From Ga0077536 sp943370145 (lineage in GTDB: Bacteria > Pseudomonadota > Gammaproteobacteria > Ga0077536): a stretch of 10,684 bases of DNA. Made by a program: the position numbers and the translations under genes. The notes beneath the pieces were generated by a model that saw only the letters and a program-made list of their open reading frames with translations, searched no databases and was not told the origin of the DNA. The stretch lies in the NCBI GenBank assembly GCA_943370145.1, contig CALRPY020000098.1, positions 1-10,684 on the forward strand, given 5' to 3'. Numbering within the stretch: position 1 is the first letter of the stretch; each line of letters begins with the position of its first letter. Below, in pieces: positions 7,701 through 10,684 of the stretch.

Positions 7701-8551
7701 AGTCCAACGGCAAGCGCGAACTGGTGGACCCGCGACGCATCCCGACCGTGGCGCTCGCCTGCGCATCGTTCCGCTACGGCAAGATCGACTTCGGGAGCGC
7801 CTCGATGGCCACCGCACGCGAGGCCGACGGCCAGCGGCTGAAGTCGCTCGTCTTCACCAGCCCCGCCTTCCAGCTCAGCGCGACCGGTGACTGGTGGTTG
7901 CGCAACGGCGTGCACGAGTCGCACTTCAGCATCGACCTGAAGGGCAAGTCGCTGCGCGACGTGCTGACCGCCTTCGCCTTCGACGCGAAGAACATCGAAA
8001 GCGGCCCGACCGAACTGCGGATCGAGGCGGACTGGCCGGGCATGCCGTCGGAGTTCACGCTCGACCGGCTGGATGGCAGCCTGGCGCTGAAGATCGGCAA
8101 GGGCCGCTTCCTCGACATCGAGCCGGGTGGCGGCCGCCTGTTCGGCCTGCTGTCGCTGCAGACGCTGCCGCGGCGGCTGTCGCTGGATTTCTCGGACCTG
8201 TTCCAGAAGGGCTTCGCCTTCGATCGCATCGAGGGTGCGTTCCAGCTTGAGAACGGCGATGCCTACACCAACAGTCTGCTGATGGACGGACCGTCGGCGA
8301 AGGTCGAGATTTCGGGGCGCACGGGCCTCGCGGCCAAGGACTACGACCAGCGGGCGATCGTGACGCCGGCCCTCTCCGACAGCATTCCGCTCGCGAGCGC
8401 CCTCTTCGGCCCGGCCGGCATCGGCGTGGGTGCCGCGATCTACCTCGGGCAGAAAGTCTTCAAGCAGGTGCCGGAGCAGGTCGACCGCTTCCTCCGGCGC
8501 GAGTACACCATCAAGGGGCCATGGAGCGCCCCCTTCATCGAGAAGCGCTGA
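4772..8551 (+). CDS. yhdP: YhdP family AsmA-like phospholipid transport protein
   Basis: The 1259-residue protein matches YhdP (1266 in E. coli), an inner-membrane protein that spans the periplasm. With TamB and YdbH, both also AsmA-like, it carries phospholipids to the outer membrane. A short cytoplasmic N-terminus (MRVLFNRSLR) is followed by one transmembrane helix at about residues 11-34 (LAWYSVAALLVTAALASIAL). Next comes ALPGLDARRPAIERIVSRLTG (33-53), very like the ALPHLDAWRPEI region of E. coli YhdP as I recall it. The long middle is rich in alternating hydrophobic residues, as expected for a beta-groove of repeated strands. The AsmA-like C-terminal segment, about 1100-1240, contains GKGRFLDIEPGGGRLFGLLSLQ, LDFSDLFQKGFAFDRIEGAF and MDGPSAKVEISGRTGL. 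It ends with IPLASALFGPAGIGVGAAIYL and YTIKGPWSAP. There is no frameshift. In E. coli tldD lies downstream of yhdP; here nudJ follows after 2 bases. Confidence 0.92.
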   Translation: MRVLFNRSLRLAWYSVAALLVTAALASIALRLALPGLDARRPAIERIVSRLTGVPVHLARIDARWRGAFPSLTVDGVTLGDTPDGLHFEHATVDVALLATLRRREFVLERLELAGIRLKVRRDADGRFVIAGIPPRRSTILDWALRQRDIVISEADVEFEDALRGTPSRHFKDLHLALRGGREVIMHGGIDGDSVLGAAPRFELRIARNAAIELRLAVRGVEPAPLLAFAGRPSGNAANIATVDGELWLRWQEGALRRIAFDLKANLTAAARPAGYGPKSLLTAGVASSADGGWRVRLSRLVASPSAGATPAISALMSIRPGPDGLALDLAADSLSLDLAEALSVALPTLPHTLFRGELRNLRGALRQRQGAMPAFYMAGRLLHGHLGRKPPAPGVDRLDAGFAVNATAGALAFDGGGFVFEEPERLVEPVALSGMTGAVTWRRLDDGWRFATAGLDGLAAGLPFAISGNVDVGHDRRPRVDAEVELGAANLARLHLLLPKGALKERAETWFRRAFRSGRLEHLRGELRGDLAQFPFDEGDGLFSVAFDVADTELEYSDKWPVITEVTGRGAIAGRHLAVTIPGAKFFASPGRDIELSIADLFNPLPVLLGTGTVRANHADVMAMIAQSPLRDGPLRRLGEFTLDGAFDLALNLDIGLKRGERKTATGTVRFEGNDFSAGEQVELGALRGELAFSRERWRGEDISAVFDGEPVTLALEGRGPATAPGAGTEVRMRGKSGSAQLLGQLDRYTPFLHAWLARNDKLGALQGEATWDATLSLPSAPPEAAPPPRRLRLESSLAGLAVDLPWPVGKTAAEQRRLRVDAELGGTGLRSVRVALDDTARVRVDRERRDDGSSRLIRTDLAFGPQEPEASEPGIHLHGELDLLPLAEWTRLLANAAPRDSPAAALPVSFDTRVKRFQIIGQTFTDVRFKGYKDVNAWRISTDSARVKGEITAPLKLESAPLTLNLERLWLEKHESNGKRELVDPRRIPTVALACASFRYGKIDFGSASMATAREADGQRLKSLVFTSPAFQLSATGDWWLRNGVHESHFSIDLKGKSLRDVLTAFAFDAKNIESGPTELRIEADWPGMPSEFTLDRLDGSLALKIGKGRFLDIEPGGGRLFGLLSLQTLPRRLSLDFSDLFQKGFAFDRIEGAFQLENGDAYTNSLLMDGPSAKVEISGRTGLAAKDYDQRAIVTPALSDSIPLASALFGPAGIGVGAAIYLGQKVFKQVPEQVDRFLRREYTIKGPWSAPFIEKR

Positions 8552-8553
8552 AC

Positions 8554-9018
8554 ATGCATACCGACATCTGGAAACCGAACACGGTCGTCGCGACCATCGT
8601 GGAGCAGGACGGACGCTTCCTGTTCGTGGAGGAAGAGGCCGACGGCCGCGCGGTGTTCAACCAGCCCGCAGGTCACCTCGATCCAGGCGAGACGCTGCTC
8701 GACGCCGCGCGCCGCGAAACCCTCGAGGAGTCCGGCTGGCACGTCGAACCGACGGGGCTGGTCGGCATCTATCTCGTCGAGCCGCCGGGCAGCACCATCA
8801 CGTATCAGCGCTTCTGCTTCCGCGCGCGGGCGATCAAACAGGACCCGACGCGCGCGCTGGACAAGGAGATCATCCGCGCCGTGTGGATGACGCGCGACGA
8901 ACTCGTCGACGCGCGCGCGCGCCATCGCAGCCCGCTGGTGCTGCGCTGCGTGGACGACTACATCGCGGGCCACAATTACCCGCTGTCGCTGATCCATGAC
9001 CTCCGCTTTGGCGGCTGA
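8554..9018 (+). CDS. nudJ: Nudix hydrolase, NudJ-type phosphatase
   Basis: The 154-residue protein is a Nudix hydrolase of the NudJ subfamily (E. coli YmfB, 153 residues), which removes phosphate from thiamine pyrophosphate precursors and nucleoside di- and triphosphates. The Nudix box, G-x5-E-x7-REUxEExGU, runs from Gly40 to Trp62: GHLDPGE, seven residues, then RETLEESGW. The family start (KPNTVVATIV, then FLFVEEE) and the NQPAGHL lead-in match NudJ, as does the end, SPLVLRCVDDYIAGHNYPLSLI. An in-frame ATG at 8521 would overlap yhdP by 31 bases and add residues absent from homologues. The ATG at 8554, preceded by a GAGAAG stretch about 10 bases upstream, is preferred. It lies 2 bases after yhdP and overlaps mnmA by 23 bases. 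The nudJ-mnmA order is conserved in E. coli. Substrate specificity cannot be proven from sequence. Confidence 0.9.
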   Translation: MHTDIWKPNTVVATIVEQDGRFLFVEEEADGRAVFNQPAGHLDPGETLLDAARRETLEESGWHVEPTGLVGIYLVEPPGSTITYQRFCFRARAIKQDPTRALDKEIIRAVWMTRDELVDARARHRSPLVLRCVDDYIAGHNYPLSLIHDLRFGG

Positions 9019-10096
9019 CGCGCACATCGTCGTCGCGATCTCGGGCGGCGTCGATTCCTCGGTGGCCGCGCTCGAACTGGTGCGCGCGGGCCACCGGGTG
9101 TCGGCGCTGTTCATGAAGAACTGGAACGAGCCCGCGGCGGACGGCCGCTGCCGCTGGGAGGACGACGTCGCCGACGCACTGGACGTCTGCGAGAAACTCG
9201 GCATCCCGCTCAACACGGTGGATCTCTCGCAGGCCTACTGGGACGGCGTGTTCCGCGATTTCCTCGACGAATACGCGCGCGGCCGCACGCCGAACCCGGA
9301 CGTGTTGTGCAACCGCGAGGTGAAGTTCAAGGCCTTCCTGGAGCACGCACGGGCGGTGGGTGGCGATCTGGTCGCGACCGGCCACTACGCCCAGGTGCGC
9401 AGGACGGAAGGCGGGTATCAACTGGTCAAGGGCGCGGACGCCAACAAGGACCAGACCTACTTCCTCTACACGCTGGGGCAGGCCCAACTCGCCGCGACGC
9501 TGTTCCCGGTCGGGCATCTGCCGAAGCCCGAGGTCCGCGCACGCGCGCAGGCCGCGAATCTCGCCACGCACGCGAAGAAGGACAGCACAGGCATCTGCTT
9601 CATCGGCGAGCAGCGCTTCCGCGAGTTCCTGTCACGCTTCCTGCCGGCGCAGCGCGGCGCCATCCAGACCCTGGACGGGCGCAGCATCGGCGAACACCAG
9701 GGCGTCATCTACTACACGCTCGGCCAGCGCGAGGGCTTGGGGATAGGCGGCGTGAAGGGCGCGGTCGAAGGGCCGTGGTTCGTCGTCGCCAAGGACGTGC
9801 CGAACAACGTGCTCGTCGTCGCGCAGGGGCACGACCACCCGGCACTGCTGAGCCGCGCGCTGGAAGCCGACAGCCTGTCCTGGGTGGCCGGCGCGGCGCC
9901 CGCCCTGCCCTTCCGCTGCACGGCGAAGACGCGCTACCGGCAGCCGGACCAGGCCTGCGTGATCGAGCGCATCGAGGACGGGCGGCTGACGGCGGTATTC
10001 GACCAGCCGCAGCGCGCGGTGACGCCGGGTCAGTCGGTGGTGTTCTACGACGGGGAGATTTGTTTGGGCGGGGGAATCATCGACCGCGCGTGGTGA
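8996..10096 (+). CDS. mnmA: tRNA-specific 2-thiouridylase MnmA
   Basis: MnmA places sulphur on carbon 2 of the wobble uridine (position 34) of tRNAs for Lys, Glu and Gln, using ATP and sulphur relayed by the IscS/Tus system. The 366-residue length matches E. coli (368). The PP-loop ATP-binding motif SGGVDSS is at residues 16-22. The two catalytic cysteines are Cys105 in NPDVLCNREVKF and Cys201 in DSTGICFIGE, corresponding to E. coli Cys102 and Cys199. Other family landmarks are LFMKNW at 38-43, ATGHYAQ at 127-133, NKDQTYFLYTLGQ at 150-162, GEHQGVIYYTLGQREGLGIGG, and the C-terminal RCTAKTRYRQPD and PGQSVVFYDGEICLGGGII. The ATG at 8996 overlaps the end of nudJ by 23 bases, so translation is probably coupled. 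No strong Shine-Dalgarno is seen. It is the last gene of the operon; hflD and purB, which follow it in E. coli, are absent here. Confidence 0.97.
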   Translation: MTSALAADAHIVVAISGGVDSSVAALELVRAGHRVSALFMKNWNEPAADGRCRWEDDVADALDVCEKLGIPLNTVDLSQAYWDGVFRDFLDEYARGRTPNPDVLCNREVKFKAFLEHARAVGGDLVATGHYAQVRRTEGGYQLVKGADANKDQTYFLYTLGQAQLAATLFPVGHLPKPEVRARAQAANLATHAKKDSTGICFIGEQRFREFLSRFLPAQRGAIQTLDGRSIGEHQGVIYYTLGQREGLGIGGVKGAVEGPWFVVAKDVPNNVLVVAQGHDHPALLSRALEADSLSWVAGAAPALPFRCTAKTRYRQPDQACVIERIEDGRLTAVFDQPQRAVTPGQSVVFYDGEICLGGGIIDRAW

Positions 10097-10158
10097 GAGC
10101 CCGATCCTGCTCGCGCCTCACTTCTACCGCCTGCGGGCTGTCCCTGCTCAGGCTCTTC

Positions 10159-10262
10159 ACCTCTCCCGTCCCGGGAGAGGTCGACGCCGAAGGCGGCGGG
10201 TGGCCTGCGCTGGCGCTGCGCCAACCGGAGAAGACCCTCACCCGGCCTCGCCCGGGGCGGGC
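10159..10262. repeat. GC-rich hairpin repeat (dispersed-repeat type)
   Basis: The sequence acctctcccg (10159-10168) pairs with cgggagaggt (10172-10181) around three bases. A small stem, cgcc/ggcg (10185-10188 and 10192-10195), follows. Further on, tggcg/cgcca can pair, and gcccg/cgggc (10250-10254 and 10258-10262) forms another stem within ccctcacccggcctcgcccg. Strings of the type ccctcaccc with ctctcccg and cgggagagg are common as intergenic dispersed repeats in GC-rich proteobacteria, from general knowledge. The first hairpin begins 62 bases after the mnmA stop and could slow RNA polymerase or protect the mRNA 3' end, but it has no T-run and so is not a standard terminator. Confidence 0.55.
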
Positions 10263-10281
10263 TGTCTCTTGGTCACATTTG

Positions 10282-10325
10282 GACGCGGGTGCCGGTGTTC
10301 ACGTGCTGTTGGGCCACCGAGCAAC
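10282..10325. repeat. Imperfect direct repeat, copy A
   Basis: It begins with gacgcgggtgccgg, then one mismatched base, then gttc, and later contains gggccacc and ends in aac. The same order of blocks recurs at 10498-10540. The first 19 bases match at 18 positions; the rest aligns with small gaps. The two copies flank the 53-base palindrome. Confidence 0.6.
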
Positions 10326-10405
10326 TGTGTCCCGCGCTGCGCTCAGACGTTCTGTAGGGTCCAGGGGCCTGCCGGTTCTGACACTGGCATCGAGAATCGT
10401 CAGCC

Positions 10406-10458
10406 GAGAAAAGAGAAAAGGTGTCAGATTTCAAATCTGACACCTTTTCTCTTTTCTC
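10406..10458. repeat. Perfect 53-base palindrome; possible bidirectional terminator or small mobile element
   Basis: Two 26-base arms (10406-10431 and 10433-10458) are exact reverse complements around a single C at 10432. The inner 12 bases of each arm, GGTGTCAGATTT and AAATCTGACACC, would form the hairpin stem. The outer parts are purine-rich on the left (gagaaaagagaaaa) and T-rich on the right (ttttctcttttctc). Transcribed from either side, the RNA would be a stem followed by a U-rich tail, the layout of a Rho-independent terminator, so it could end both the mnmA transcript and one coming from beyond the window. It lies about 310 bases past mnmA, far for a dedicated terminator. The exact symmetry and low GC in a GC-rich genome also fit a REP/REPIN or MITE-like element moved by an enzyme encoded elsewhere. 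The sequence alone does not decide between the two. Confidence 0.75.
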
Positions 10459-10497
10459 CCCTCAGGCCTGCGGGGGACCGGGCTAAGCTCCCCGGCA

Positions 10498-10540
10498 GAC
10501 GCGGGTGCCGGCGTTCGTGTTCGTACGGGCCACCAAGAAC
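10498..10540. repeat. Imperfect direct repeat, copy B
   Basis: Second copy of the block starting at 10282: gacgcgggtgccgg, one differing base, gttc, then gggccacc and a terminal aac. It lies 39 bases after the palindrome. Its end overlaps the left arm of the inverted repeat that starts at 10532. Confidence 0.6.
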
Positions 10541-10642
10541 ACCGAGAGGATCGGGTGGACAGGTGCCGCCCGGCCGGCATTGCCACGGCAGAGGCGCATT
10601 CCGCCATTCACCGTTCTTCTCCGTGTCCTCCGTGCTCTTGGT
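10532..10642. repeat. Widely spaced inverted repeat with accaagaacaccgag-type ends
   Basis: The left arm accaagaacaccgag (10532-10546) and the reverse complement of 10628-10642 (accaagagcacggag) agree at 13 of 15 bases, 81 bases apart. The right side continues as ttcttctccgtgtcctccg, a phrase that recurs in intergenic repeats of many environmental bacteria, as I recall. A second pair, ttgccacggca (10580-10590) and tgccgtggcaa (10660-10670), partly overlaps the same unit. The element may extend past the window end. Confidence 0.5.
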
Positions 10643-10657
10643 CAAAATTCGGCGCCT

Positions 10658-10671
10658 GTTGCCGTGGCAAC
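10658..10671. repeat. Short hairpin near window end
   Basis: gttgcc and ggcaac pair around two bases (GT), a 14-base near-palindrome. It is related to the ttgccacggca at 10580-10590 and probably belongs to the same repeat unit. No T-run follows. Confidence 0.4.
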
Positions 10672-10684
10672 GCCGGGTTTCACC

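Larger units (their letters stand above)
10097..10684. other. Gene-free, repeat-rich region after mnmA
   Basis: No reading frame here looks like a real protein. The plus-strand frame continuing from within mnmA is a shadow of mnmA that simply runs on. The minus-strand frame at 10645-10424 (begins MTKSTEDTEKNGEW) is made of repeat sequence. The stretch contains, in order: a GC-rich hairpin repeat, two copies of an imperfect direct repeat, a perfect AT-rich palindrome between those copies, and an inverted repeat at the end that may continue past the window. No tRNA or other RNA gene was recognised. The patchwork suggests an insertion-tolerant gap between transcription units. Confidence 0.7.

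Noticed and set aside
8521..8553. Earlier ATG for nudJ
   Set aside because: It would add 11 residues not present in NudJ relatives and overlap yhdP; the ATG at 8554 fits the family start.
9307..10440. 377-residue plus-strand frame running from mnmA into the intergenic region and ending in the palindrome
   Set aside because: Out of frame with mnmA over most of its length, Arg/Gly-rich, no motifs; the tail is repeat sequence.
10424..10645. 73-residue minus-strand frame
   Set aside because: Composed of repeat sequence and ending within the palindrome; no ribosome binding site or recognisable family.
10097..10684. CRISPR array or tRNA in the gap after mnmA
   Set aside because: Repeats are only two-copy and irregularly spaced, without uniform spacers, and no cloverleaf or T-loop pattern was found.

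Overview
The window is a GC-rich stretch of bacterial chromosome, almost certainly from a gammaproteobacterium or close relative. RNase G, YhdP, NudJ and MnmA are all of the enterobacterial type, and GlcD keeps its characteristic C-terminus. The sequence does not identify the species. Nearly all coding capacity is explained by housekeeping genes. Many long open frames on opposite strands are shadows produced by the high GC content.

Left part, minus strand: a truncated N-terminal gene fragment of unknown function (213 to 1); glcD, encoding the FAD subunit of glycolate oxidase (1847 to 402); and a gene of the ADP-glucose pyrophosphorylase (GlgC) family (3083 to 1857). The GlgC-like gene and glcD lie 9 bases apart and probably share a transcript that starts at a TATAAT box at 3103-3098. 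The GlgC-like protein keeps the overall fold but has lost the residues known to be needed for catalysis in this family. It therefore looks like a non-catalytic or repurposed paralogue. The usual GlcD partners, glcE and glcF, are not next to glcD.

Middle and right, plus strand: rng (RNase G), yhdP (inner-membrane AsmA-like protein for phospholipid traffic to the outer membrane), nudJ (Nudix phosphatase) and mnmA (tRNA 2-thiouridylase). They are tightly packed: gaps of 7 and 2 bases, then a 23-base overlap. They are probably one operon. It joins two blocks that are separate in E. coli, rng-yhdP and nudJ-mnmA. The divergent promoter region for the two strands lies at 3084-3249.

The last 590 bases (10097-10684) hold no convincing gene. 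They are a patchwork of repeats: a GC-rich hairpin repeat, an imperfect direct repeat, a perfect 53-base AT-rich palindrome that could act as a bidirectional terminator or as a small non-autonomous mobile element, and a long-spaced inverted repeat at the end.

I found no complete new biological system. The two items most worth following up are the catalytically degenerate GlgC paralogue coupled to glcD, and the 53-base palindrome with its surrounding repeats.
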